Assembly: GCA_963732005.1 (NCBI GenBank) | Contig: CAVSXT010000004.1 | Location: 682,001 to 746,000, forward strand | Length of the DNA stretch: 64,000 nucleotides | Direction of reading: 5' to 3' | From: JASLEW01 sp963732005 | Lineage (GTDB): Bacteria > Acidobacteriota > Thermoanaerobaculia > Multivoradales > UBA5704 | In this document: piece by piece, positions 9,340-18,170 of the stretch | Layout: each line of letters opens with the position of its first letter | Position numbering within the stretch: the stretch's first letter is position 1 | Position numbers and translations under genes: made by a program | The notes under the pieces: model-generated | What the model was told of the DNA's origin: nothing | The model's input: the letters and a program-made list of their open reading frames with translations, nothing else | The model's database searches: none

Positions 9340-10380
9340 ATGCGGAGAAGAGTGTTCTTGGCTTTGGCCTTGGCATTACTTGCCGGTCCCTTCGCGGCCG
9401 GTTCCGAGGAAATATCGGCGGACGCAACCAAGGCGCCGCCGCTCCCGGATCTGCGATGCTTCTTCGTGCAAGGACGCTGCGTACCGGGCGGGGCTCCGGT
9501 CGGTCAAACGGAGAAGAGCCGGAATCAGATTCACAACGTGCTGGTATCCAGCTGGGACCCGTCGGCCAGGGTCCTGGGCAAGTCAGTTTGGAAGCACGTC
9601 GCCGTGACCGGGGACTGGGTCGCCTCGGCCAGGATCCTGCCGGTCCCAGTCCATTGCGACACCTATCTGATTTTCGTCAAGCACCAGGCAGGGGTCCCGC
9701 AGGAGCTATGGTGCATCGACGGCAGCCGCCTCATGTTGCTGTGGGAGATGCTCGACGCTACCCATGGCCGCTTCTGGACCCGGCAAGACGGCGGCATCGG
9801 CATCGTGCTCTTCGATGGCCGGTTCAGCACGGGCACGTTCATGCTGAACACGACAGATGAACAACACTTCACCTGCATCGCCGGTGCCGCGGTCGACACC
9901 GATCTCGTTCGCGGCGTAGAAGACATCGAAACCACTCTGGGACCCTTCGACATTTCCACCAGTGCAGCGAGGTCCAGAACGGTGACACTGCTGCGCAAGA
10001 TCGGCGTAGTGCCTGGCGCGGACCAGGTCCCTGACGACATCGCACTGCCGCCGTCATGGATTCAGGAGGGTTACAAGGCCGGCCAGCTCAGCGGCTCTCA
10101 GCCGGCTTCCCTCTTTCTGCTCCAGGGATACTGGGCGGGTATTGATTGCCCAGATGGCAGCAACCCCGAGACCTGCACTGCCAATGCCATGAATCGCGAG
10201 ACGGTATGGCTCGTGCGAGTCGGCGACGAGAGCTCCGGTTACGAGCGCTGGATGAACCAGCGCCCAAACTGGCAGACCGGCACGTGGGACGATCCCTTCA
10301 CACAAAGCATCGGCACGACCGCATCCGTGGTATTTGAAGGCAATGCGCCGATTCTCCCAGCGGTGCCGTGTCGCAATTGA
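9340..10380 (+). CDS. Secreted hypothetical protein
   Basis: This protein of about 346 residues is not recognised. The ATG at 9340 is favoured because it follows an AAAGAGG ribosome-binding site by about six bases and opens directly with RRRVFLALALALLAGPFAAG, a signal peptide; an upstream in-frame ATG at 9295 would bury that. The mature protein has several Cys (RCFFVQGRCVPG, HCDTYL, ELWCIDG, FTCIAG, DCPDGSNPETC, VPCRN) and Trp-rich segments, consistent with an extracytoplasmic disulfide-bonded fold. It lies 171 bases after the previous gene, so it may have its own promoter. Confidence 0.62.
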   Translation: MRRRVFLALALALLAGPFAAGSEEISADATKAPPLPDLRCFFVQGRCVPGGAPVGQTEKSRNQIHNVLVSSWDPSARVLGKSVWKHVAVTGDWVASARILPVPVHCDTYLIFVKHQAGVPQELWCIDGSRLMLLWEMLDATHGRFWTRQDGGIGIVLFDGRFSTGTFMLNTTDEQHFTCIAGAAVDTDLVRGVEDIETTLGPFDISTSAARSRTVTLLRKIGVVPGADQVPDDIALPPSWIQEGYKAGQLSGSQPASLFLLQGYWAGIDCPDGSNPETCTANAMNRETVWLVRVGDESSGYERWMNQRPNWQTGTWDDPFTQSIGTTASVVFEGNAPILPAVPCRN

Positions 10381-10434
10381 TCATCTTGGGTACGGTGACA
10401 CGGCCCCAGCGGGGCTCCCGATTGCGGTAGAGCC

Positions 10435-12258
10435 TCACGCTGGTCCCGTCGCCGCCGGCGGCTGGCGCGGCGCCCGGGAGGCGCCGGCCGCCATCGGCGG
10501 ACCGGTGTCGCCCGCGATGCAGTCGAAAGCGCCGGTGTCCTGGACCGGCGCCGCCGCCGTGCCGTTCTCGTTGGTGTAGACCCTGCTGCGGCCGCCGTGG
10601 GTGTCGGTAACTGTCACCGTGAAGCCAACGTTGGTGGTGGCCGAGGAAAAGACCCAGAAGTGCTGATTCACGGCGCAACCGTCGAGCACCTTGAGCAGGA
10701 TCTCGGGGTTGGCGCCGTCGAAGAACCAGAAGAGGCCGCCGTGGGAGATCCCGAGACTGGCCAACCGGATCGCCTGGCCAGCGCCGGCGCTCGTCCCGGT
10801 GGCGAAGGTCGCGCCGATCTGCCAACGCTGGTCTCCCGGCTGATCGTCGAGGCACAGCGTGGTGGTGCTCCCCAGGCACCGCGCGGCGGCAAAGACGTAG
10901 GCCGCTCCCTGGTCGAAATCTCCCGAGACGATGGCGCCAAGGGCGCCGGCAACCAGGGTCGAGCCGTCATCGCTGACCGCGACGGCCGAGCCGAAAAGAC
11001 CGCCGTCCGCGGGTGGGATCTTGACGGTCTCGGTCGCGCTCGCCCAGCCACCGGCGGGTTCGACGAACTCATAGGCGCCTGCGCTGGTCACGCCGGAGGT
11101 GCCAGCCAGGATCGCCGAACCGTCGGCGGTGACCGCGATGGAGTCGCCGAGCGAGGCGCCAGGCGCGCCGTCGGAGGCGGTCAGCTTGGCGGCCGGCACG
11201 GCGTTGGACCAACCGCCGCCAGGCCTCGAGAAGACATAGACAGCTCCGGGACCCGGCTGGTCGCCGAAGCTGTTCGCGCTGGCGATCACGGACGCGCCGT
11301 CGCCGCTGACGGCGACCGCGTACCCGAAGTCGACTGCGCCCGCCGCCGTCCCGAGGGTGAGCTTGGCGGTCTCGGTGCCGCTCGCCCATCCCGAACCGGT
11401 CCTGAGGAAGACGTAGACCGCACCGAGACTCTCGCTGCCCGCGACGACCGCGCCGTCGGCGCCGGCGGCGATCGTCGATCCGTCGCGGCTCAAGGCGACG
11501 GCATGGCCGAGCTGGTCTTCGCCCCCTTCGTCGGAGCCCTGCAATCTGGCGGCTGCGGCAACGTTCGTCCAACCGCTGGCGGGCCTGACGTAGACATACA
11601 CCGCCCCCAGCTTGCTGCCGCCGACGATCGTGTGCTGAGCTCCCACCGCCACCGTCGAGCCATCGCCGCTCACGCCCACGGAGATGCCGAAGTTGTCGAA
11701 CCTGCCCTGGTCCGCGGCGACGAGCTTGGCCGTCTCGGTCGTATCCTTCCAGCCGCCCGGGGGCCTGGTGAAGACGTAGGCCGCTCCGGGGCCGTTGACG
11801 TTGGCGACCTCGGTGGCGAAGATGGCGCCGGCCACCACGGTCGAGCCGTCGCTGCTCACCGCCACCGAGTAGCCGAGCGTGTCCTGCGCCGCGCCGTCGG
11901 AGGCGATCAACTTCGCGGCCTGAGTGGCGTTCGACCAACCGCCGGCGGGCCGTTCGAACACGTAAAGAGCTCCCTGGCCGACCTTGCCCGAGACGGTGGC
12001 GGCCCAGGCGGCGGCGACCACGGTCGAGCCGTCCGCGCTCGCGGCCACGGCATTGCCCAACTCGTCGTCGTGGGCGCCGTCGGCGGCGGTCAGCTTCGCC
12101 GCCAGCAGGAAGGGATCCGCGGCGGCCGGGTGAGCCGCTCGCCCATCCCGAACGCTGGCCGGCGGACCTGCCGCAGCAGCGCGAACCGCTCCCCCCATGA
12201 CCAGGAGGCCGCAGGCCAGCAGTGTCACGACCCTGCGTGACTGGCTCACCGAGAACAT
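10435..12258 (-). CDS. Secreted FG-GAP/integrin-like beta-propeller protein
   Basis: About 607 residues. ATG at 12258 is preceded by GAGGGA (on the minus strand) four bases away and gives a signal peptide (SRRVVTLLACGLLVMGGAVRAAAA). At least seven repeats of about 50-60 residues follow, each with a core such as LGNAVAASADGSTVVAAA, LYVFERPAGGWSNATQAAKL or LGYSVAVSSDGSTVVAGA. These match FG-GAP-type propeller blades. The last 130 residues form a separate domain (CLGSTTTLCLDDQ, HGGLFWFFDGANPEILLKVLDGC, HFWVFSSATTNVGFTV, TDTHGGRSRVYTNENG, DTGAFDC) that I associate with acidobacterial secreted proteins. It is probably an exported surface or matrix protein; the ligand is unknown. A structured leader lies upstream. 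Confidence 0.82.
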   Translation of the reverse strand: MFSVSQSRRVVTLLACGLLVMGGAVRAAAAGPPASVRDGRAAHPAAADPFLLAAKLTAADGAHDDELGNAVAASADGSTVVAAAWAATVSGKVGQGALYVFERPAGGWSNATQAAKLIASDGAAQDTLGYSVAVSSDGSTVVAGAIFATEVANVNGPGAAYVFTRPPGGWKDTTETAKLVAADQGRFDNFGISVGVSGDGSTVAVGAQHTIVGGSKLGAVYVYVRPASGWTNVAAAARLQGSDEGGEDQLGHAVALSRDGSTIAAGADGAVVAGSESLGAVYVFLRTGSGWASGTETAKLTLGTAAGAVDFGYAVAVSGDGASVIASANSFGDQPGPGAVYVFSRPGGGWSNAVPAAKLTASDGAPGASLGDSIAVTADGSAILAGTSGVTSAGAYEFVEPAGGWASATETVKIPPADGGLFGSAVAVSDDGSTLVAGALGAIVSGDFDQGAAYVFAAARCLGSTTTLCLDDQPGDQRWQIGATFATGTSAGAGQAIRLASLGISHGGLFWFFDGANPEILLKVLDGCAVNQHFWVFSSATTNVGFTVTVTDTHGGRSRVYTNENGTAAAPVQDTGAFDCIAGDTGPPMAAGASRAPRQPPAATGPA

Positions 12259-12278
12259 GGTTTCCCTCACGGATAGGT

Positions 12279-12339
12279 CCCCCAAGCGCCGGACCAGGTT
12301 CATTGCCGCGAAGCTTGGCCTCCGCGATTCGCTGGGGGG
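12279..12339 (-). promoter_or_regulatory. Candidate structured 5' leader RNA of the FG-GAP gene
   Basis: On the minus strand a CCCCCAGCG-type arm (12330-12339) can pair with CGCTTGGGGG (12279-12288) to close about 40 bases that include a GCGAA/TTCGC pairing and an AACCTGGTCCGG segment. The structure ends about 20 bases before the ribosome-binding site. It does not match a riboswitch class I can name. An in-frame ATG lies within it, so part could also be translated. Confidence 0.35.
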
Positions 12340-12369
12340 TGCAGGTGCGCCAAGGGCCAATGGCTGAAC

Positions 12370-12828
12370 TTAGTCCGCGAGGTCCGGCTCGTTCACTTCC
12401 TCGGAATAGGGGAGCACCAGGAAGCCCTCGCCACCAGCGGCGAGCCGCAGCCGGTCGTCCAGGCAGACGAAGCCCACCTTCTGAGGCCGCTCGCGGCACC
12501 AGAGGAGAGCCGCCGCGAGCTGCAGCGCGTCGCCCGCGCGTAGGCGGTGGACCGCCAGAAGGCGCAGGGCGCGCGAGCGCACCTCGGCCACTGGCTCGAC
12601 CTCGAAAGCGGCTGCCTGAAGATGGTCGAGGATCTCGCGGGCCTGGCGCAGGCCGGAGCGGGCCAGTGCCCCCTCCCTTTGCAGCCGCGCCAGGGCGCTG
12701 GCGCACTCGACGCCGGTCCCCCACCAGATCACGAGGTCGGGGTCTCGCCGCAGGAGCTCCTCGATGCGCTCGGTGGCGGGCTGTTCGAGCAGCAGCGGCA
12801 CCAGCGCCGAGCTGTCCCAGAATTTCAC
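12370..12828 (-). CDS. PIN-domain toxin (VapC-like ribonuclease)
   Basis: This 152-residue protein starts KFWDSSALVPLLLEQP, the first PIN acidic motif, followed by the Glu of TGVECASALAR, the Asp of LRAGDALQLAAALLW and the last acidic motif FVCLDDRLRLAA. These four positions bind the metal in PIN nucleases, which cleave RNA when freed from antitoxin. It is translated from an ATG overlapping the stop of the upstream antitoxin gene (ATGA at 12825-12828), the usual toxin-antitoxin arrangement. Confidence 0.9.
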   Translation of the reverse strand: MKFWDSSALVPLLLEQPATERIEELLRRDPDLVIWWGTGVECASALARLQREGALARSGLRQAREILDHLQAAAFEVEPVAEVRSRALRLLAVHRLRAGDALQLAAALLWCRERPQKVGFVCLDDRLRLAAGGEGFLVLPYSEEVNEPDLAD

Positions 12829-13112
12829 CTCCCTGACCGCCGCTCCTCGATCAGCACCGCGAGCGAGCGGCCGCCTGGGTCCGCCGGCCGCGGTAGGCTC
12901 CAGACCTCCTCACCCAGCGGCCGCCTCGGCGCCGCGAGCACGCCGGATCGCACCAGCTCTGCGGTCGCGGCCTCCGGCGCAGCGGCGGACAGCGGCACGA
13001 TCTTGGCAATCGGCTTGCCGCGTTCAGTCACCAGCACCTCCTCTCCGGCCTTCACCCGGGCCAGGGTCTCGGACAGCGACGCCTTGAGCTCGGTCACGCC
13101 GGTCGTATGCAT
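12825..13112 (-). CDS. Phd/YefM-family antitoxin
   Basis: This 95-residue protein has an N-terminal Phd/YefM DNA-binding domain (TTGVTELKASLSETLARVKAGEEVLVTERGKPIAKIVPL), and a Pro/Arg-rich C-terminal tail that would wrap the PIN toxin. It is the first gene of the pair and normally autorepresses it. The upstream sequence at 13113-13160 contains GGTCAAAAGTGACCTGTCAAGTCAGATC, including GGTCA-AAAG-TGACC, a plausible operator. Confidence 0.9.
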   Translation of the reverse strand: MHTTGVTELKASLSETLARVKAGEEVLVTERGKPIAKIVPLSAAAPEAATAELVRSGVLAAPRRPLGEEVWSLPRPADPGGRSLAVLIEERRSGR

Positions 13113-13236
13113 GAGGTCAGACTAGATGGTCAAAAGTGACCTGTCAAGTCAGATCGGATCGAGCGGGGGGAAGGCTTCGTATGAGCATCGGGACCGGCCT
13201 GCGCGGCTGCGCGGGGAGGCTAACTGACTGATTCTA

Positions 13237-13297
13237 ATTGGTGCCGAAGGCGGGAGTCGAACCCGCACGCCCTTGCGAGCGGAGGATTTTGAGTCCT
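13237..13297 (-). repeat. attL: 3'-part of tRNA-Leu, direct repeat of the integration site
   Basis: This 61-bp block matches 29249-29309 at 58 of 61 positions, in the same orientation. It is the tRNA-Leu sequence from the CCA end through the T-arm, variable arm and anticodon loop. The mismatches at 13272, 13277 and 13278 all fall in the variable arm. Beyond 13297 the tRNA match stops, but CTCGGC at 13311-13316 could pair like a short acceptor stem, so it may alternatively be a tRNA with an eight-base deletion in the D-arm side. Confidence 0.85.
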
Positions 13298-13316
13298 AGC
13301 GTGGCCGACTCTCGGC

Positions 13317-13789
13317 AATGACACACAACACGTAACCACAAGGAAACAAGGGCCTTTCCTAACGTTGGGAAGTCGCGACGTGTGGCCGTCGATGGCAGAA
13401 TGTTGTTGCTGTTGCCACCACCGTGCCACTAGCGCCTACCCCGTTCGAAACAGCCGGGACCGACACGCTCCCTGGTCACCGGGGCTCGCTGAGAGCCGAT
13501 CCCTCCCGATTCCCCTCCCCCCAGGCACGGCCAAAGGAGATCGACGCTACTGAAGCCCGCCAGGAGGGCCAAGGCGGGGCGCCAGAAGGGTCTCGCTCTT
13601 CCCCCGACAGGGAGCCAGGTGTCGTGCTCGTGAGACACACCTCGGCCGCGAGGACTACGGCTGTGGCACCGTTGGGCGTCTTGCTCCGGTTGTCAGCTCT
13701 ATACCTTGTCAGTCTAGATATACAACCACAACGTTGCCAGGACCCCACAGGGGCCGCGAGGGGGCACGACTACGGTGTCAGCGTCGGGG
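13317..13789. other. Gene-free left end of the island
   Basis: No convincing coding sequence is visible. Near 13406-13432 there is TTGCTGTTGCCACCACCGTGCCACTAG, similar in style to the TTGCCACTAGATTGCCACTAA upstream of the integrase at about 29165-29185, possibly shared recombinase arm sites. An A+T-richer stretch at 13690-13735 with two TTGTCAG copies may hold a promoter for the small RHH gene. Confidence 0.4.
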
Positions 13790-13921
13790 ATGGTGCGGAA
13801 AACTCTCTGGCTTCATGCCGACGAGGCGGAAGCCCTGCGGCTCAAGGCGTTCAAGGAGCGGCTGGCGGAATCGGAGATCATGCGGGAAGCGCTGCGGCGG
13901 CTGCTCGGGATCGAGGACTGA
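13790..13921 (+). CDS. 43-residue ribbon-helix-helix-like protein
   Basis: The sequence VRKTLWLHADEAEALRLKAF, followed by KERLAESEIMREALRRLLGI, has the strand-helix-helix pattern of CopG/Arc-type DNA-binding antitoxins: a short beta strand (KTLWLH), an Ala/Leu-rich helix, the SEIMREALRRLL second helix. GTG at 13775, 10 bases after GAGGGGG, could be the true start and would add five residues. No toxin gene is next to it; the following gene is convergent. It may be an orphan antitoxin or island regulator. Confidence 0.55.
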   Translation: MVRKTLWLHADEAEALRLKAFKERLAESEIMREALRRLLGIED

Positions 13922-13932
13922 GCCGTACCGCT

Positions 13933-14499
13933 CTACTTCATAGAAGTGTAATCTGGAATCGGCTCGAAACCCTTAGAACCTTTCTGCCAAGCCATTGTAG
14001 TCTTCCACGTTTTCTCAAAGCAGTCAGTGTATTCCACGATACAATAGAGATTTGGGTTGGTGTGAATGGCGACCCCCGGCCCCGGTACCACAGGGTACGA
14101 GGGGTCGAAAGCATCAAATGGGCTGCCACGTACCACTATCTCGCCGGAGCGGTCATACCACTGTCCATTGATAGAAAGCAGTTCAGATACATCCTTCACG
14201 AGCGCTCTGTCAAGGGAGCCAATGGCGGTTCGGATGAGCATCGCCGGCATAGCGGAGACGTTCTCGATTTTTACATTTCCAAACGTCCACGATTGCTCCT
14301 CGTCGCTCCATTCTGGCGCTCCATGGATTACAACCCAGGCGCGCCTGCCAAGCTCCAATGCCTTCTCGGTAAGTCGGTTTTGGCGATAAGCGAACCAGGT
14401 ATAGAAAATCAGAACTACTACGCCAAGCGCCGTCGCCGTAAAGGTCGCAATCTCCCAGGCCGAGTGCGATTGGCCGGCGATAATCACAAGCTTTCCCAT
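13933..14499 (-). CDS. Membrane-anchored hypothetical protein
   Basis: This 188-residue protein is not recognised. One transmembrane helix near the N terminus (WEIATFTATALGVVVLIFYTWFAY, residues about 15-38) is followed by a soluble part with RRAWVVIHGAPEWSDEEQ, VKIENVSAMPAM and PGVAIHTNPNLYCIVEYTDCF. This layout resembles small proteins with one N-terminal helix and a beta-rich domain. It begins six bases after the stop of the upstream gene and is the last gene of the island operon. Codon usage is less GC-rich than the surrounding chromosome, supporting transfer. Confidence 0.65.
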   Translation of the reverse strand: MGKLVIIAGQSHSAWEIATFTATALGVVVLIFYTWFAYRQNRLTEKALELGRRAWVVIHGAPEWSDEEQSWTFGNVKIENVSAMPAMLIRTAIGSLDRALVKDVSELLSINGQWYDRSGEIVVRGSPFDAFDPSYPVVPGPGVAIHTNPNLYCIVEYTDCFEKTWKTTMAWQKGSKGFEPIPDYTSMK

Positions 14500-14505
14500 A
14501 TTGTT

Positions 14506-15162
14506 CTATTTCTTACGTAACCGCGACCACAGTGCATAACTTCCCCGACGTAGCCAACCGCGATTACCAAACACGAACTCCTCAATAGCCAATCTAGATT
14601 TGACCGCTGCAAAAAACGCCTGAGAAGCACACTCGCCGAGCTTCCTTTGATTCTCAGTTGCGTTGGCAACTCCGCCCGAAGCCACAAAGGTTTCTTGAAA
14701 GGCTCGATCCTTGGCTATCGCCTTGAACAATGCGTCTTGGACTTTTTGATCGGAAAGAGCAGCCGCGACTACCCCCGGCTTGAGGTAAAATGGTTTCGCT
14801 GCCCCTACTCTTGATGCGATCTCATCTAGCCCTTGCGACATCGCAATTCCCCGAATCGCCACATCAATTCCTGAGGTAATAAAGGGTTCTGGTACGGCAG
14901 CCAATTTCTCGGCCAGACGAGGCCCAGCGTTACGCATTTCATGGTAAAAGACAATCCGTTGGTCGAGAAATTCGAGATACTCTGTCACACCGCTCAGTCG
15001 AAACTCTCGCCTAGCTGCTTCGCTAGCGAGTTTTCTGGCAGACCATGTGTTTACAGCTGCTACAACAAAACTTCCCACCGCTGCAACCGTTGCAGCCAGG
15101 CAAGTAGCGCCAGCCGCTATTTCGCCTGCACTCCAGCGCCCTAGATCAATTGGCGCACTCAT
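14506..15162 (-). CDS. Hypothetical protein with one N-terminal membrane helix
   Basis: 218 residues from the ATG at 15162, which overlaps the stop of the upstream gene (ATGA) and begins directly before SAPIDLGRWSAGEIAAGATC. A hydrophobic helix (AAGATCLAATVAAVGSFVVAAV) at residues 14-36 is followed by an amphipathic helical region (ARKLASEAARREFRLSGVTEYLEFLDQRI). No family is recognised. The coupling to both neighbours suggests that the three products act together at the membrane. Confidence 0.65.
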   Translation of the reverse strand: MSAPIDLGRWSAGEIAAGATCLAATVAAVGSFVVAAVNTWSARKLASEAARREFRLSGVTEYLEFLDQRIVFYHEMRNAGPRLAEKLAAVPEPFITSGIDVAIRGIAMSQGLDEIASRVGAAKPFYLKPGVVAAALSDQKVQDALFKAIAKDRAFQETFVASGGVANATENQRKLGECASQAFFAAVKSRLAIEEFVFGNRGWLRRGSYALWSRLRKK

Positions 15163-15905
15163 GGTTTGCAGATCTCTTGGACCGCTTCGATACTCAGGCC
15201 CCTGGCCTTTAGGCGGTCGATTACCTTTGCCGGGCAGAGACCGGAGGGGGTCTCCAGCGTCGCTGGTGCAGCGTTGGGCGTTGGCGGGTTTTGTTGTTCG
15301 CGAACCCTGCACGCGAACTCGTGAGCCGCTTGGACGAACTCGGCCGATGCCTTCACTTCGTCATTGCAAATCTTGAATTCGACCTTGCTAGCTGCGCCAA
15401 GTTGGGCAACGGCATTAGCATCCAACTGCGCCGTGACGGTCTCGGCAAAGAATATGTGGTACATCAAATGTTGAGGGTGGGCTTTGCCGTAGGCGAGTGC
15501 TGCAGCCTGGAGGCCGTTCTGGACTTCGAGGCCGGAAGACTCAATCCCGGTGCCTCCGGTGAAACTTCCACCGTGTGTCGCGATCGGCTTGCCATCCGCG
15601 AGAATGAAAACTGTGGAGCACCTTGTGTAGCGCAAGCTGTCACCCAGGCTACTGAAGATCAGAGCGAAAACAGCGTCCTTGTCACCGGCGAGGGCGTAAA
15701 GGTTTGGCACAGCTGGGCCGTAGTCTGGCTGAAGGTGGGTCCGTATCGTCCTGACACCATTGAAGCGGTCGGTGCCAGCGTAGGTATAGCGATAGCCGCC
15801 AGCCGGCGGGCATTGCGCCTTGAGGCTTCTGGCCAGCGGTAGGGACAGAGCGATGACGAACAGAGCGGAGGAGGTGAGCGCGGCGGTCTGGTGGATGCTG
15901 GGCAT
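15159..15905 (-). CDS. Secreted hypothetical protein
   Basis: 248 residues with an N-terminal signal (TAALTSSALFVIALSLPLARSLKAQ). The mature part includes FNGVRTIRTHLQPDYG, SLRYTRCSTVFILADGKPI and VEFKICNDEVKASAEFVQAA. It is probably periplasmic; the function is unknown. It starts 28 bases after the stop of the split HEPN-motif gene, so before the IS insertions the four genes likely formed one transcript. A polar effect of the insertions on this gene is expected unless the IS elements or an internal promoter drive it. Confidence 0.68.
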   Translation of the reverse strand: MPSIHQTAALTSSALFVIALSLPLARSLKAQCPPAGGYRYTYAGTDRFNGVRTIRTHLQPDYGPAVPNLYALAGDKDAVFALIFSSLGDSLRYTRCSTVFILADGKPIATHGGSFTGGTGIESSGLEVQNGLQAAALAYGKAHPQHLMYHIFFAETVTAQLDANAVAQLGAASKVEFKICNDEVKASAEFVQAAHEFACRVREQQNPPTPNAAPATLETPSGLCPAKVIDRLKARGLSIEAVQEICKP

Positions 15906-16127
15906 AGAAACTGGTCCTCGACTCTTTACGGCGTCATACTTGCGTTGGAATCCAAGGGACTCGGTTACGAAACTCGTCGAGAAGAGCGTTGTCCCGTAGG
16001 CTATCGACGACAGGATTGAGACCGATCGCGCCGGTCACCACGGCGGACGATAGCAGCTCGTTGAGCGCGAAGGCGCCCAAGACCTGTACATTGGCACGAG
16101 CTGCTCGAATAATGCGGTCAATATTTT

Positions 16128-17512
16128 GGCTCTCCGAGACTTGGTGTGGGTAGGCGGGAGGCTGTAAGCGGCTAAGGGAGAAGCACTTGCATTGCGCATG
16201 GGACTCTGCTTTCCTGGACAGCAGCCAGCAGTACCAGGAGGCAGGGGGATCCCATGCGCGCTACGACTCTATTGCGTCGGCTCGTTGATGTCACGGCTAC
16301 GCGGGTGACGGGGGTTCGGTTCTTCACCGGAGGCGCACTCTCGGTCGAGGTGGCGCCGCTGTGGCGCAAGCCCAGGTGCGGCGTTTGCGGGCACAGGGCG
16401 CCGATGTACGACCGGCGGCCGCTGCGCTGGTGGCGACACCTGGTCGTTGGTGCGCGGGTCGTGCTGTTGGCCTATGCGCCGAGGCGGGTGCAGTGCCGTC
16501 GCTGCGGGGTGCGCACCGAGCAGGTGCCGTGGGGAGCCACCGCGAGCCGGTTCAGCTGGGCCTTCGAGGAGTGGGTGGCTTACCTGGCCCAGATCACCGA
16601 TCAGACCCACGTCCACAAGCTGACCGGCGTGGCCTGGGTCACCGTCGGGCAGATCATCGAGCGAGTGGTGCAACGGCGCCTGTCCCCGGATCGGCTGGTG
16701 AACCTGCGACGCATCGGCATCGACGAGTTCAGCTACCGCAAGCGCCATCGCTACCTCACCATCGTCGTCGACCACGATCGGCGGCGGGTGGTCTGGGCCG
16801 CCGAAGGGCGCAACGCCGAGACGCTGCGCGCCTTCTTCCGCGAGCTCGGGCCCCAAACCTGTGCGGCCGTTGAGCTGGTCAGCATCGACATGGCAGGCGG
16901 CTACAAGAAGGCGATTGCGGAGTTCCTGCCCACAGCCCAGGTGATCTACGACCGCTTCCACGTCCAACGCCTGGCCGGCGACGCGCTCGATGCGGTGAGA
17001 CGCTCGCTGGTCCGCGACGCGGCGGCTGCCGAAGACGACGACGGCGACGAGTCACAAGCAATCAAAAAGACCAGGTGGGTGTTGCTCAAGGGGTGGCACA
17101 GGCTTGATGCCGAAGAGCGCGCCCGGCTGCACGAGGTCCAGCGCTTCAACCGGCCGCTGTACCGCGGCTACCTGTTGAAGGAGACACTGGCAGGCGCCCT
17201 GGACTACCGACAGCCGGTTCGTGCCGAGAAGGCGCTGAGGTCGTGGATCGCCTGGGCCTGCCGGTCGCGGCTCCAACCCTTCGTGCGCGTAGCACGCACT
17301 CTCCGCGCTCACTTCGACGGCGTTCTCGCCTACATCCGACATCGCCTGACCAACGGACTCGCCGAGGGGTTGAACAACAAGCTACGCATCATCAGCCGCC
17401 GAGCCTACGGCTTCCATTCGGCCGACGCCCTGATCGCGATGCTCTTCCTCAACTCGGGAGGAATCGAGCTCTCTCCTCGCCTCCCGCGACCCACACCATG
17501 TTGAGGAGAGGC
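16128..17512 (+). mobile_element. Complete ISL3-family insertion sequence
   Basis: 1385 bp. Left inverted repeat from 16128 (GGCTCTCC, then GGTGTGGGT and GGGAGG) matches the right end read inward from 17512 (GCCTCTCC, GGTGTGGGT, CGGGAGG) over about 33 positions. It is flanked by 8-bp duplications AATATTTT at 16120-16127 and 17513-17520, the length typical for ISL3. It lies inside the HEPN-motif gene. Confidence 0.95.
16254..17504 (+). CDS. ISL3-family transposase
   Basis: 416 residues. An N-terminal zinc-binding region (PRCGVCGHRAPMYDRR and VQCRRCGVRTEQ) is followed by a helix-turn-helix (GVAWVTVGQIIERVVQRR) and the DDE catalytic core: IGIDEFSYRKRHRYLTIV, VSIDMAGGYKKAIAEF and TNGLAEGLNNKLRIISRRAYGF. 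The start ATG follows CAGGAGGCAGGGGG. Length fits the family, with no internal stop, so the element may be active. Confidence 0.95.
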   Translation: MRATTLLRRLVDVTATRVTGVRFFTGGALSVEVAPLWRKPRCGVCGHRAPMYDRRPLRWWRHLVVGARVVLLAYAPRRVQCRRCGVRTEQVPWGATASRFSWAFEEWVAYLAQITDQTHVHKLTGVAWVTVGQIIERVVQRRLSPDRLVNLRRIGIDEFSYRKRHRYLTIVVDHDRRRVVWAAEGRNAETLRAFFRELGPQTCAAVELVSIDMAGGYKKAIAEFLPTAQVIYDRFHVQRLAGDALDAVRRSLVRDAAAAEDDDGDESQAIKKTRWVLLKGWHRLDAEERARLHEVQRFNRPLYRGYLLKETLAGALDYRQPVRAEKALRSWIAWACRSRLQPFVRVARTLRAHFDGVLAYIRHRLTNGLAEGLNNKLRIISRRAYGFHSADALIAMLFLNSGGIELSPRLPRPTPC

Positions 17513-18170
17513 AATATTTTGGATCGACAACTGCTCAATGCCAGGCATGAGGACACCGCGGATGATCGCGTTCGATAAATTAAAGCTGGTCGAGTTGTCG
17601 AGGCTGTTGAGTGCCGTCTCTAGCCATTCATCTGGAAACGGCCCCTCGCCAAGTTGTTGCCAGTCTCTGGTCACCAGGGCATGGAGCCGCTCTTCCGCCG
17701 CAGGACGAAGGAAGCCCAAGTTCCACGCAAGCCGCAGGTGGGGGTTAAGGCTCTCCACGGGCATTTGTTGAACGAAGCGGATCTCCCGGTTCCGCTGGGC
17801 TTGACCCACTGACCGCCAGGACTCCGGGATTGAGCTGAAGAGTTGGAGTGCTAGGGGAAGCTTGGAGTCATCCGCAGCAGCTAGTAATTGATCGAGACGC
17901 TCTGCCATTGCGTCTAATACTGCCTCACCTTGCAGTTGGTGTAAGGCGGCTAGGGTCAGAGTGATACGCTTCTCGCGTCGGCTCCGCTGCAGCTGGTGCA
18001 GCATTAGATCGACCGCGCTCGTCATGGCTGAATCCGGCTGAGGTGCGAACAGGTCCTTAAGCAAGACAAGGACAAAGTTGCGCAGGAGCGATTTGCGAGG
18101 TCGGGCTAGGTGGCCACCCGCTAGACCCAGTACCAGCGCGTAGGGAGGGGAGCGGGATGGGGTAAGAGGT

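Noticed and set aside
10597..12240. Long plus-strand frame opposite the FG-GAP gene
   Set aside because: It lacks a ribosome-binding site and domain signal; the repeats and signal peptide are on the minus strand.
13933..15905. Three-gene island unit considered as a known defence system
   Set aside because: None of the proteins shows a motif I can assign to a named system, so only a hypothetical call is justified.
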